DNA from: Oscillospiraceae bacterium
GTDB lineage: Bacteria > Bacillota > Clostridia > Oscillospirales > Ruminococcaceae
Assembly (NCBI GenBank): GCA_031262245.1
Contig: JAISIJ010000166.1
Coordinates: forward strand, 1-36,169
Direction: 5' to 3'
DNA length: 36,169 nucleotides
The notes under the pieces are model-generated. The model searched no databases and was not told where the DNA came from. It saw only the letters and a list, made by a program, of their open reading frames with translations. This document shows positions 17,190 through 26,071 of the stretch, in pieces. The position numbers and the translations under genes are program-made. Every line of letters begins with the position of its first letter. Position 1 is the first letter of the stretch.

Positions 17190-18005
17190 TTAGTCAGTAT
17201 TCCTTTTAACCTTATCCCAATATATATCTAACTGTGTTATATCTAAATCTTTCATATCCAAACCGTCTTGAATAACGGCTTTTTCAACCTTTTCAAAACG
17301 TGAAATGAATTTATTTGTTGACTTATTAAGTGCATCTTCGGGGTCTATCCCTGATTTTCTTGCAACATTTACCGCCGAAAAGAGAATATCCCCTAATTCT
17401 TCGGTTATACGTTCTATATCAGTATACCCTGTTAAATCTGTCTTAATCACATTATCTGTACTTTTTATTGCAGATTTAAACTCTCCAACTTCGTTTTCCA
17501 AAGAATTCAAAGCACTTTCCGTGTCGGGGAAATCCATATTTGCATTTCCCGCACGTTTTCCTACTTTTGCCGCTCGCATTAAAGCCGGAAAGCTTGCCGG
17601 AATATCTTTAAGGGTATCGGTATAAGATTGGTCTTTTTTCTCTTTTTTACCTTTATCCCAGTTTTTAAGAACATCTTCTGTATCTTTAACTTTAACATCT
17701 CCGAAAACGTGAGGGTGACGAACAATTAATTTATTTGAAATATCTTCACAAACCTCATCAAAGTTAAAGTTGCCGTTTTCTTCTGCAATCTGACTGTGAA
17801 AAACAACTTGCAAGAGAACATCGCCTAATTCTTCTTTAAGCAGAGAGAAATCTTCTTTGTCAATAGCGTCAACAGCCTCATAGCTTTCTTCGATAAGTCC
17901 GATTTTACAGGATTTATGTGTTTGTTCCATATCCCAAGGACAACCGCTGGGAGCACGCAATTGTTTAACTATATCAAGCAGTTTGTTTATTCCGCTGTTT
18001 TCCAA
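17190..18005 (-). CDS. mazG: Nucleoside triphosphate pyrophosphohydrolase MazG
   Basis: LRAPSGCPWDMEQTHKSCKIGLIEESYEAVDAI, EELGDVLLQVVFHSQIAEE. Confidence 0.95.
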   Translation of the reverse strand: MENSGINKLLDIVKQLRAPSGCPWDMEQTHKSCKIGLIEESYEAVDAIDKEDFSLLKEELGDVLLQVVFHSQIAEENGNFNFDEVCEDISNKLIVRHPHVFGDVKVKDTEDVLKNWDKGKKEKKDQSYTDTLKDIPASFPALMRAAKVGKRAGNANMDFPDTESALNSLENEVGEFKSAIKSTDNVIKTDLTGYTDIERITEELGDILFSAVNVARKSGIDPEDALNKSTNKFISRFEKVEKAVIQDGLDMKDLDITQLDIYWDKVKRNTD

Positions 18006-18032
18006 TTTATAACCCCCCCAATTTATAACCCC

Positions 18033-19037
18033 CTATACCTTATCTACAAAACCCACTTTACGGTACACTTTGTTGACTACTCTTTGGGATAATCTCAATG
18101 CCTGTTCAGCACCTTCGGTGTAGCATTTTTTGAGATAGTCTTTGTCGGCAATAATCTTTAGATATTCCTCTCTGATTGGGGATAGTTTATCGGCAACGGC
18201 TTCACCTACCGCAAGTTTGAAATCTCCGTAACCTTTACCGCTGAAGTCGGCAGTAATTTTATCGAAACTATCGCCTGTTACGGCTGAATAAATTGTCATT
18301 AAGTTGTTAATGCCGTCTTTGCCCTCTTTATATACAATTTCTGTATCACTATCTGTAACCGCACGTTTAAATTTGCGGATTATTGTGTCTTTATCGTCTA
18401 TAACCAAAACATAAGCGTTTACGTTATCGTCTGATTTTGACATTTTGCTCTCGGGATTTTGCAAACTCATAACCTTTGAACCCACTTCACCGATATAGGG
18501 TTCGGGGACAATAAACGTTTCACCGTAACGTCCGTTAAAACGCTGTGCAACATTTCTTGCAAGTTCAAGGTGTTGTTTTTGGTCAATGCCCACAGGTACT
18601 AAGTCAGCGTTATAAACTAAGATATCAGCCGCCATTAAAACAGGATAAGTATACAGCCCCGCATTAATATCATCGGCGTGTTTAAGGGATTTATCTTTAA
18701 ACTGTGTCATTCTCCCCAACTCTCCGTATTGAGTTGAACAGGAGAGAACCCAAGATAATTCGGCGTGAGTTTTAACGTGGCTTTGAATAAAAAGCACGGA
18801 ACGATTTATATCAATCCCACAGGCAAGCAATAACGCATATGCCTCAAGGGTGTTTTGTCTTAATTTTGCAGGTTCTTGCTTTACGGTAATAGCGTGCATA
18901 TCAACTACACAATATACACAGTTATAGTCGTCTTGGAGTTTATTCCAATTGATAACAGCACCTAAATAATTACCTAAAGTAAAAGTCCCCGAGGGTTGTA
19001 TGCCGCTGAAAATCAGTTTTTTATTTTTATCAAACAT
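18033..19037 (-). CDS. trpS: Tryptophan--tRNA ligase
   Basis: FSGIQPSGTFTLGNYLGA, KMSKSDDN. Confidence 0.97.
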   Translation of the reverse strand: MFDKNKKLIFSGIQPSGTFTLGNYLGAVINWNKLQDDYNCVYCVVDMHAITVKQEPAKLRQNTLEAYALLLACGIDINRSVLFIQSHVKTHAELSWVLSCSTQYGELGRMTQFKDKSLKHADDINAGLYTYPVLMAADILVYNADLVPVGIDQKQHLELARNVAQRFNGRYGETFIVPEPYIGEVGSKVMSLQNPESKMSKSDDNVNAYVLVIDDKDTIIRKFKRAVTDSDTEIVYKEGKDGINNLMTIYSAVTGDSFDKITADFSGKGYGDFKLAVGEAVADKLSPIREEYLKIIADKDYLKKCYTEGAEQALRLSQRVVNKVYRKVGFVDKV

Positions 19038-19066
19038 TATGTTTTAATATACACTTTCTAAAAATA

Positions 19067-19570
19067 TTATCCGTTACGGCGTTGAGTATCTTGAATAATT
19101 TTCATAACTGTATTATATCCCACAAATAATTTTTTATATACGGGATTTGTATCAACTGTTTCGGGGTCGATAATAACACGGCGAATACCGCCTCTTGTAA
19201 GCAAATAGATATAGTGTTCGTTTGTTACAGGCACAGGATAACTCGAAACTCTCTCCGAAGTATCATAAGCAACTTGAGATGCAACAACAAAAGCCTGTGA
19301 TATTTTTGCAACTTCAATGTTATTAATTGCAAGATTTTCAACAGAACCTCCGTCATTGTAATAAACATTAGCCGCACCGTTAATAAAGCAGATAAGTGTG
19401 CCTAAAAGATTCGGGGAAAGCCCCATATCCACAATAACACCGTAAACTTGTGCGGAATGTTCGGATTTAATTCCCAACTGATATCCCTTTATATCAAAAG
19501 CCGCAGAACGTGTTGAGATATACTTCTGTGTTACGGAATAAGGGTTGTTAACATATCTTTTTTTACTCAT
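19067..19570 (-). CDS. Hypothetical protein (167 aa)
   Basis: Open frame with coding-like composition between trpS and the aminotransferase; no family recognised. Confidence 0.75.
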   Translation of the reverse strand: MSKKRYVNNPYSVTQKYISTRSAAFDIKGYQLGIKSEHSAQVYGVIVDMGLSPNLLGTLICFINGAANVYYNDGGSVENLAINNIEVAKISQAFVVASQVAYDTSERVSSYPVPVTNEHYIYLLTRGGIRRVIIDPETVDTNPVYKKLFVGYNTVMKIIQDTQRRNG

Positions 19571-19592
19571 AATTTTTCTCTTTTTTTTTAAT

Positions 19593-20777
19593 CTAAAAAT
19601 TTTTCGTCAAATTACCTAAAATTTCTATACCTTTTATAATATCTTCATCTGAGGGAGTGGAGTAATTAAGTCTGAAAGACTGTGTTTTTTCCGTTTCACT
19701 TACCATAAAAGCAGTTCCCGGAACAACGGCAATCTTAAATTCTTCAACCGCTTTTTTGCAAAAAGCAAGCATATCTGCTTTTTCGGGTAAAGTAGCCCAT
19801 AAGAACAAACCGCCGTCAGGTCTTGTGTATTTCACATTTTCTGAGAAATACCTGTCCATTCCGTTAAGCATTAACTCACATTTGTTTTTATATATGCTGC
19901 GTAAATTTCCTAAATATACATTGAATTCTGTGTCTACAAAAAAACGATAGCAAATAATTTGAGCCCATATATTTGTATGAACATCATTAGTTTGCTTGCA
20001 AACGGTTATTTTTTGAATAATTTCTCTGTTTGCAGATACATATCCCACCCTTAATCCGGGGGAGAGTATTTTTGAAAAACTGCCCACATAAATAACACGT
20101 CCGTCAGTATCAAGACTTTTTATGCTGGGAATATCCTTTCCGGCAAAACGCAAACTGCCGTAAGGGTCGTCCTCAATTATTATAATATCATATTTTTGTG
20201 CAAGTGCATAGATTTCTTTTCTGCGTTCAAGGGTTGTGCATTTCCCCGTGGGATTTTGAAAATTAGGTATGAGATATAATAATTTCGTGTTTTTATTTGC
20301 TTTTAAAGCATTTTCAAGCAACTCAATATTTATACCGTCATCGTCTAATTCTACACCTACAAGATTTACATTATACGACTTAAACGCATTAAGTGAACCT
20401 ATAAAACTGGGGGCTTCACATATCAACGTTTCGTCTGCATCACATAAAACTTTACAAGACAGGTCAATAGCCTGTTGTGCACCGCTTGTAATAATCAGTT
20501 CGTCGTCTTTTAAAAACTTATATTCCCCTGCAAGTTTTATCTTCAAAAAATCACGCAAAGGCGTATAACCCTCAGTAATACTGTATTGTAGAGCAAGCAC
20601 AGGGTCATTGTCAAGTAATTTCGCAGAAATTTCTGAAATTTTGTCAACGGGGAATGCCTCGGGGGCGGGATTTCCTGCCGCAAATGATATTACACCGGGT
20701 TGTCCCGTAAACTTTAATATTTCCCTGATTGCAGAGGCTTTTAACCCCTCGACTTTTCTTGTAAATTTATATTCCAT
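19593..20777 (-). CDS. PLP-dependent aminotransferase, class I/II (2-aminoadipate transaminase-like)
   Basis: ISFAAGNPAPEAFP, ITSGAQQAIDL, PNFQNPTG, IIIEDDPYGSLRF, VGSFSKILSPGLRVGYV; start trimmed to MEYKFTRK with GAGG upstream. Confidence 0.92.
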   Translation of the reverse strand: MEYKFTRKVEGLKASAIREILKFTGQPGVISFAAGNPAPEAFPVDKISEISAKLLDNDPVLALQYSITEGYTPLRDFLKIKLAGEYKFLKDDELIITSGAQQAIDLSCKVLCDADETLICEAPSFIGSLNAFKSYNVNLVGVELDDDGINIELLENALKANKNTKLLYLIPNFQNPTGKCTTLERRKEIYALAQKYDIIIIEDDPYGSLRFAGKDIPSIKSLDTDGRVIYVGSFSKILSPGLRVGYVSANREIIQKITVCKQTNDVHTNIWAQIICYRFFVDTEFNVYLGNLRSIYKNKCELMLNGMDRYFSENVKYTRPDGGLFLWATLPEKADMLAFCKKAVEEFKIAVVPGTAFMVSETEKTQSFRLNYSTPSDEDIIKGIEILGNLTKNF

Positions 20778-20921
20778 TCTTATTACCTCACAAAACTCGC
20801 TAATAATAACATATAAAAATGTCAAATGCAATAATTTTTAAAAAATTTTTAATATATTTTTCTTTTTTCATTGAAATTACTGAAAATTTTATTTTTTTAC
20901 TATTAATTTAAGTAAAAATTG

Positions 20922-20951
20922 TTGACTTTTACAGAGGAAAAGTATTATAAT
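20922..20951 (+). promoter_or_regulatory. Putative sigmaA promoter of the GH9 gene
   Basis: TTGACT, 18-nt spacer, TATAAT; inverted repeat GTAAAA-N9-TTTTAC (20912-20932) overlaps the -35. Confidence 0.65.
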
Positions 20952-21004
20952 TAAGGTATACATATTTATTTAGCGAATTTATTTGCCGAAAAGGTGGAAG
21001 TATT

Positions 21005-23305
21005 ATGAAAATTAAAAAAATAGTTGCGGTGGTTGTTTCTGCCGTAATGCTTACAACAAGTTATTCATTCAATAAAGAAAAGGAAGTTGAAGTAAGTGCC
21101 GCTCCTTACTTAAACTATGCAGAGGCTTTGCAAAAATCTCTTTATTTCTATGAAATTCAGCAAGCTGGTGAATTACCCGACTGGAACAGAGTAGAATGGC
21201 GTGCGGACAGTTTATTGGATTATAAAATCCCGGGTGGTTGGTATGATGCAGGGGATTTGTTAAAATTCAATTTGCCGATGTCTTATTCCGCTAATATGCT
21301 TGCTTGGGGTATGTATATGTATCCCGAGGGTTTGAAAGAAATAGGACAGTATGAAACCTACAGACTTAATCTTGAATGGGCATTGGATTATTTTGCCGCT
21401 TGTGATTTAGGCGACGAGTTTGTTTACGGTTGCGGTGATACAACCCTTGACCACGCTAACTGGCAAAGTGTTGAAGTTGCGGAATACGGTTACGGTGACG
21501 GTGATTTTTACGATGTTTCTGGGCTTTATGATGTGGGTAAAGACAGTGCCGTGGGTGCTATGATGTCAGCGGCTCTTTCTTCCGGATATTTAGCCGTTAA
21601 AGACGACAGTCCCGCTAAAGCCGCCGGTTATCTCGAACACGCAATTAATCTTTTTAATATTGCAGATGCAACTCGCTCCGACAGCGAATATAACGCAAAC
21701 AGCAATATTGCGGGAATTTATGCTTCTTCTCACTTCTACGATAATCTCTTCTATGCCGCTAACTGGCTGTATATGGCTACAAAAGACGATAAATATCTTG
21801 CCAAAGCCGAAGAGTATATTCCTAATCTTCCTAAAGCAATGGGAACACAGAATGTTTCTTATGACTGGGGTATGTGTTGGGATGATGCTACTCAAGGCGG
21901 TGTTCTTCTTTATGCTATCAATACAGGCGACAACACTTGGATTGAACAGGCAAGAAAACAGGTTGAATATTGGACAAATGATGTTAAAGAACTTGACGGC
22001 GGTTTACGTTGGCTCACAAACTGGGGCTGCATACGTCACGCTACCGCAGCCGCTTTTACCGCACAGGTTGCTTGCGATACTATCTTTAAAAATGACAGCA
22101 AACGTGACACTTATATAGACTTTGCGGAAACACAGGTTAATTATGCTTTGGGTGATAACCCCAATGATTTTTCCTACCTTGTGGGTTACGGCGAAAATTA
22201 TCCTCAAAGTCCTCACAGCAGAACCGCTCACGCTACTTGGATGGGTGCGGCACAACGTGAACCTGTTGCAAACCGTCATATTGTATATGGTGCTTTAGTC
22301 GGCGGTCCTGATGAATCGGGGACTTATGTTGACGACAGAAATGAATATATCTATACTGAAATTACCACAGACTATAACGCAGGATTTACCGCAATGCTTT
22401 GTGCTTTGGTTGATAAATACGGCGGTGAAACAGACCCGACTTTCCCATTACCCGAAGAAAAAAATAATCCCGCAAAACCCGATACTCTCGAACTCTTTGT
22501 TACAACAGAGATAACAGAGGACAGTGCAAACGGCACAACAGTTAAATTTAATTTCAATAACCATACCGCTTGGCCTACAAGAATTGTTGATAATATCACT
22601 TTCCGTTATTATATGGACTTAAGCGAAGTTATTGCCGCAGGCAAAAATCCCGAAGATATTGTAATACGTTGCGACCGTGACGAAAGTAAAATGCGTGGTT
22701 ACGTTACTCAAAATGCAAGTTGGACACAGCCTGTTCAATATAAAGGCGATATTTATTATGTTGAAATTTCTCTCCCCGACGGACGTGCGGCATTGCCTGT
22801 TGCAGACGATTTATTTGATTCCGAAGTTATTTTAGCTTTTGTAATGCCGGAATACGGCACAGGTTGGGACAGTTCCAATGACCCCTCTCGTAAAGGTTTG
22901 GTTGACGGAGAAGAAGTTATCAATCAGAATGTTACGGTTTATGAAAACGGCACTTTGGTATTCGGTATCGAGCCCGACGGCACAACAGTTGACCCGGGTA
23001 AATCTACTACCACAACAACAAAAGCTACAACTACCACAACCAAAGCAACAACCACCACAACTAAAATTACAACAACAGGCGATAAACCCACAGGAAAATG
23101 CGGGGATATTGACCTTGACGGTGCTATAAAATTAGCTGATATTGTTACTTTAGCCAAAGTACTCAATTCCACATTAAAAATCTCGGGTGAAAGTCTTGCA
23201 AATGCAGATTGCGATGCAACAGACTCGAAAATAAATGCCGCAGATTTAGCGGTTTTAATAGGATATGTATTAGGTCAATATACAACTTTACCGTATACAG
23301 GCTGA
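21005..23305 (+). CDS. GH9 cellulase - CBM3-like module - Thr linker - type I dockerin (secreted)
   Basis: Signal peptide; PGGWYDAGD; SPHSRTAHATW; CBM3-like C-terminal module; (T)nKA linker; dockerin GDIDLDGAIKLADIVTLAKVL...ADCDATDSKINAADLAVLIGYVL. Confidence 0.93.
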   Translation: MKIKKIVAVVVSAVMLTTSYSFNKEKEVEVSAAPYLNYAEALQKSLYFYEIQQAGELPDWNRVEWRADSLLDYKIPGGWYDAGDLLKFNLPMSYSANMLAWGMYMYPEGLKEIGQYETYRLNLEWALDYFAACDLGDEFVYGCGDTTLDHANWQSVEVAEYGYGDGDFYDVSGLYDVGKDSAVGAMMSAALSSGYLAVKDDSPAKAAGYLEHAINLFNIADATRSDSEYNANSNIAGIYASSHFYDNLFYAANWLYMATKDDKYLAKAEEYIPNLPKAMGTQNVSYDWGMCWDDATQGGVLLYAINTGDNTWIEQARKQVEYWTNDVKELDGGLRWLTNWGCIRHATAAAFTAQVACDTIFKNDSKRDTYIDFAETQVNYALGDNPNDFSYLVGYGENYPQSPHSRTAHATWMGAAQREPVANRHIVYGALVGGPDESGTYVDDRNEYIYTEITTDYNAGFTAMLCALVDKYGGETDPTFPLPEEKNNPAKPDTLELFVTTEITEDSANGTTVKFNFNNHTAWPTRIVDNITFRYYMDLSEVIAAGKNPEDIVIRCDRDESKMRGYVTQNASWTQPVQYKGDIYYVEISLPDGRAALPVADDLFDSEVILAFVMPEYGTGWDSSNDPSRKGLVDGEEVINQNVTVYENGTLVFGIEPDGTTVDPGKSTTTTTKATTTTTKATTTTTKITTTGDKPTGKCGDIDLDGAIKLADIVTLAKVLNSTLKISGESLANADCDATDSKINAADLAVLIGYVLGQYTTLPYTG

Positions 23306-23318
23306 TTTACACAATCTA

Positions 23319-23347
23319 CACAAAAGGCTGTTTTTCAGCCTTTTGTG
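23319..23347 (+). terminator. Hairpin downstream of the GH9 gene
   Basis: CACAAAAGGCTG-ttttt-CAGCCTTTTGTG; poor U tract. Confidence 0.55.
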
Positions 23348-23392
23348 ATTTAAAAAAAAGGAAAACCCCTTTCACCCCTAAGGTAAAAGACT

Positions 23393-24796
23393 ATGAAACG
23401 ATTTTTTTCAATTATTATAACAATCTGTTTGTTATATACAACGTTGCAATTACCAAAGGAAAATCCTGTTTATGCCGCCTCCTCTATGGTAAACAGTTTA
23501 CCCACAAAGCGACAAATTGCCGACGCTTATTATAAAGTATACCCTTACAGCCTTACAAGTATGGATAATTGGATTGTTGTTCCCGAAACAGGCAATGCCT
23601 CTTCTCTTAAGCCGGGAACGCTTACAAATGCAAGTCTTAACAACGCTTTAAACAGCTTAAATTTTGTAAGATATTGTGCAGGACTTAATCCCGTAACGCT
23701 TAATTCAACTTACAGTATGGATGCGTCTTATGCGGCAACACTTTTAGCATATAATAACAAAATGTCACACTATCCAACCCAACCTACAGGACTTTCGGAT
23801 AGTTTTTATACAAGAGCCTCAAAAAGTGCTTTACAAAACCTCTATTATTGCTCGGGTGTATATAAAAATGCGGCATATAGTGTTGCTGTTTCATATTTAA
23901 TGGACGCAGATATAAATAATATGCCTTATTTGGGACACAGACGTTGGCTCATAAATCCTTATATGTCACAATGCGGTTTTGCAGTTGCAAAAAATGCTTA
24001 TGAAAAAACTTATTATCACGTTATGTACTGTAAAGATTCCGCTAACGGTTCGATTTTCTATCCGGGAACAGGATATGTTGCTTGGCCGCCGAAAAATATG
24101 CCTTATGAATTATATACCGCACAGAAAAACTCGGGAATGTCACAACGTCCGAATTATCCTTTTTCTGTAACTTTAGGTTCGGATTATAAAATCACAGGCA
24201 ATGTTACGGTTACAATGAAAAGTAAGCTTGAAAATACTACTTATGTACTTAACAGCAATGATGTAAATATTGTTCAAGACGGAGAATATCTCAATGTTAA
24301 TACAGATAATTATGCCGTGCAGCCTTGTATAATATTTCAAACAGGACATTTTTTTGTAAATGATGATACTGTTTCGATAACTATATCGGGATTGAATAAA
24401 CCATTGTCTTATGATGTAAATTTTTTCAGTCTTGAAGATTATAATCCTGTTCAAACCACAACAACTAAAGCTACCACAACGACCAAAGCAACCACTACAA
24501 CTAAAGCTACTACTACAACAAAGGCAACCACTACAACCAAAGCTACCACTACAACTACTTCAACTACAACAAGAAGGACTACCACATCTACAACAACCCA
24601 ACCGCCTGTTCGTCAAAAAGGCGATTTAAACGGTAATTATTCTATTCAAGTTTCTGATTTGGTATTGCTCCTTAAAACTATCAACGCAAGAACTTATGAC
24701 CCTTGGGGGGATATGAATTCTGACAGACGTATGGATGTTTATGATATACTCCTGTTGAAAGGAATTATTTGCAATTATAAAGGAGCGACTTGGTAA
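23393..24796 (+). CDS. Secreted CAP/SCP-like domain protein with Thr linker and type I dockerin
   Basis: Signal peptide; LNFVRYCAGLNPVTLNSTYSMDASYAATLLAYNNKMSHYP..LGHRRWLINP; dockerin GDLNGNYSIQVSDLVLLLKTI...GDMNSDRRMDVYDILLLKGII. Confidence 0.82.
   Translation: MKRFFSIIITICLLYTTLQLPKENPVYAASSMVNSLPTKRQIADAYYKVYPYSLTSMDNWIVVPETGNASSLKPGTLTNASLNNALNSLNFVRYCAGLNPVTLNSTYSMDASYAATLLAYNNKMSHYPTQPTGLSDSFYTRASKSALQNLYYCSGVYKNAAYSVAVSYLMDADINNMPYLGHRRWLINPYMSQCGFAVAKNAYEKTYYHVMYCKDSANGSIFYPGTGYVAWPPKNMPYELYTAQKNSGMSQRPNYPFSVTLGSDYKITGNVTVTMKSKLENTTYVLNSNDVNIVQDGEYLNVNTDNYAVQPCIIFQTGHFFVNDDTVSITISGLNKPLSYDVNFFSLEDYNPVQTTTTKATTTTKATTTTKATTTTKATTTTKATTTTTSTTTRRTTTSTTTQPPVRQKGDLNGNYSIQVSDLVLLLKTINARTYDPWGDMNSDRRMDVYDILLLKGIICNYKGATW
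24456..24600 (+). repeat. ~18-bp tandem repeats encoding (TTTTKA)n linker
   Basis: TTTTKATTTTKATTTTKATTTTKATTTTKA, synonymous divergence between units. Confidence 0.9.
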
Positions 24797-24814
24797 AAAA
24801 GGAGGTGTGTTAAT

Positions 24815-25297
24815 ATGAGCAGAGTTGATAAATCTAATTATTATCTTGATATTGCAGAGGTTGTTCTTGAAAGAAGTACTTGTTTTCGCCGTCAATTCGG
24901 AGCAGTTATTGTAAAAAATGATGAGATTATCTCAACAGGATATAACGGTGCCGCAAGAGGTTGCGAAAATTGTTTGGACTTAGGTGTTTGTGTAAGAGAG
25001 CATTTGGGTATCGGTAAAGGGCAACGCTATGAGCTTTGCCGTGCTGTCCACGCTGAAATGAACGCTATAATTTCTGTGAGCCGTGCGGAGTTATTAGATT
25101 CAACACTTTATATTGCCTGTCATTATAATAATGAACTGTACGGTGATGTTGAACCTTGTATGCTTTGCAAGAGGTTAATTATAAATTCGGGGATAAAAAA
25201 AGTACTTGTAAGAGAAACAAAAACAGAATATAAAATACTTACTGTTGAGGATTGGGTTAAAAACGATAAACCTCTTGAGGATAAAGCGGGGTACTGA
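24815..25297 (+). CDS. dCMP deaminase family protein (ComEB-like)
   Basis: RSTCFRRQFGAVIVKND, CRAVHAEMNAI, VEPCMLCKRLIINSG. Confidence 0.9.
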   Translation: MSRVDKSNYYLDIAEVVLERSTCFRRQFGAVIVKNDEIISTGYNGAARGCENCLDLGVCVREHLGIGKGQRYELCRAVHAEMNAIISVSRAELLDSTLYIACHYNNELYGDVEPCMLCKRLIINSGIKKVLVRETKTEYKILTVEDWVKNDKPLEDKAGY

Positions 25298-25360
25298 AAT
25301 GAACAGAATTAACATATTCGATGAACAGAATATGCTTGTTTTATAATACTAAAAAACATT

Positions 25361-25389
25361 GTATAAAAAACACCTTAGGGGTAATACTT
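25361..25389 (+). promoter_or_regulatory. Candidate sigmaF/sigmaG-type promoter for spoIIR
   Basis: GTATA (25361-25365), 14-nt spacer, GGTAATACTT (25380-25389), near GYATA / GGnnAnAHTR. Confidence 0.5.
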
Positions 25390-25405
25390 ACCTCTGAGGT
25401 GTTTT
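25367..25405 (+). promoter_or_regulatory. 18-bp hairpin covering the spoIIR Shine-Dalgarno
   Basis: AAAACACCTTAGGGGTAA-tac-TTACCTCTGAGGTGTTTT (two G.U pairs); GAGGTG at 25396-25401 is 7 nt from ATG. Confidence 0.8.
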
Positions 25406-25408
25406 AAA

Positions 25409-26011
25409 ATGAAATTAAAAATTGACATAGCATTACTTATCGGTTTAATAATCACATTGGCATTGAGTGACTTTACGGCTTTTAAAGAAAATTATGACGA
25501 CTTGCAAAATGACGTTTTGCGTATGCACATATTGGCTAATTCCGACAGCGAACAAGACCAAAGTGTTAAATTAAAAGTCAGAGATGCGTTGCTTAAAGCA
25601 AGTGACGAGTTGTTTGAGGGTTGTAATACCCAAGAGGAATTACTTTCAAAAGCAAAAACAGCAAAAGCAAAAATAACAGAGATTGCAAATAAAGTATTGA
25701 AAGAAAACGGTTTTGATTATACGGCAACGGTTGAAGTTGTTAATATGCACTTTGACGACAGAGTATATGAAGATATAACAATGCCGGCAGGGGAATATGA
25801 AGCTCTCCGCATTACTTTAGGTGAGGCAAGCGGTCATAATTGGTGGTGTGTAATGTATCCGCCCTTGTGTTTGCCTTATGCTTTTGGGGAAAATGAAATG
25901 GATATACAATATTTTACCGCCGAAGAAGTGGATATCCTCAAAAAACCGCAAAAATATCACGCCAAATTTAAATTCTTAGAGATTTTAAGGAAATACGGAA
26001 TAGTGGATTAG
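25409..26011 (+). CDS. spoIIR: Stage II sporulation protein R
   Basis: LRMHILANSDSEQDQSVKLKVRDALL; GHNWWCVMYPPLCLP. Confidence 0.95.
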   Translation: MKLKIDIALLIGLIITLALSDFTAFKENYDDLQNDVLRMHILANSDSEQDQSVKLKVRDALLKASDELFEGCNTQEELLSKAKTAKAKITEIANKVLKENGFDYTATVEVVNMHFDDRVYEDITMPAGEYEALRITLGEASGHNWWCVMYPPLCLPYAFGENEMDIQYFTAEEVDILKKPQKYHAKFKFLEILRKYGIVD

Positions 26012-26071
26012 TTATATAAACCTTTTTTCTGACATAGACTTGTACAAACAGCTTGTATTAGGTGGTATTTA

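Noticed and set aside
18004-18036. Direct repeat aatttataaccccc x2 at the mazG start region
   Set aside because: Only two short copies; likely simple duplication without further support.
22939-23172. Minus-strand ORF rich in Val over the Thr linker of GH9
   Set aside because: Mirror of ACA/ACC repeats encoding Thr.
24797-25297. dCMP deaminase as part of an antiphage deaminase system
   Set aside because: Canonical ComEB-like protein with normal motifs and no defence-type partner genes.
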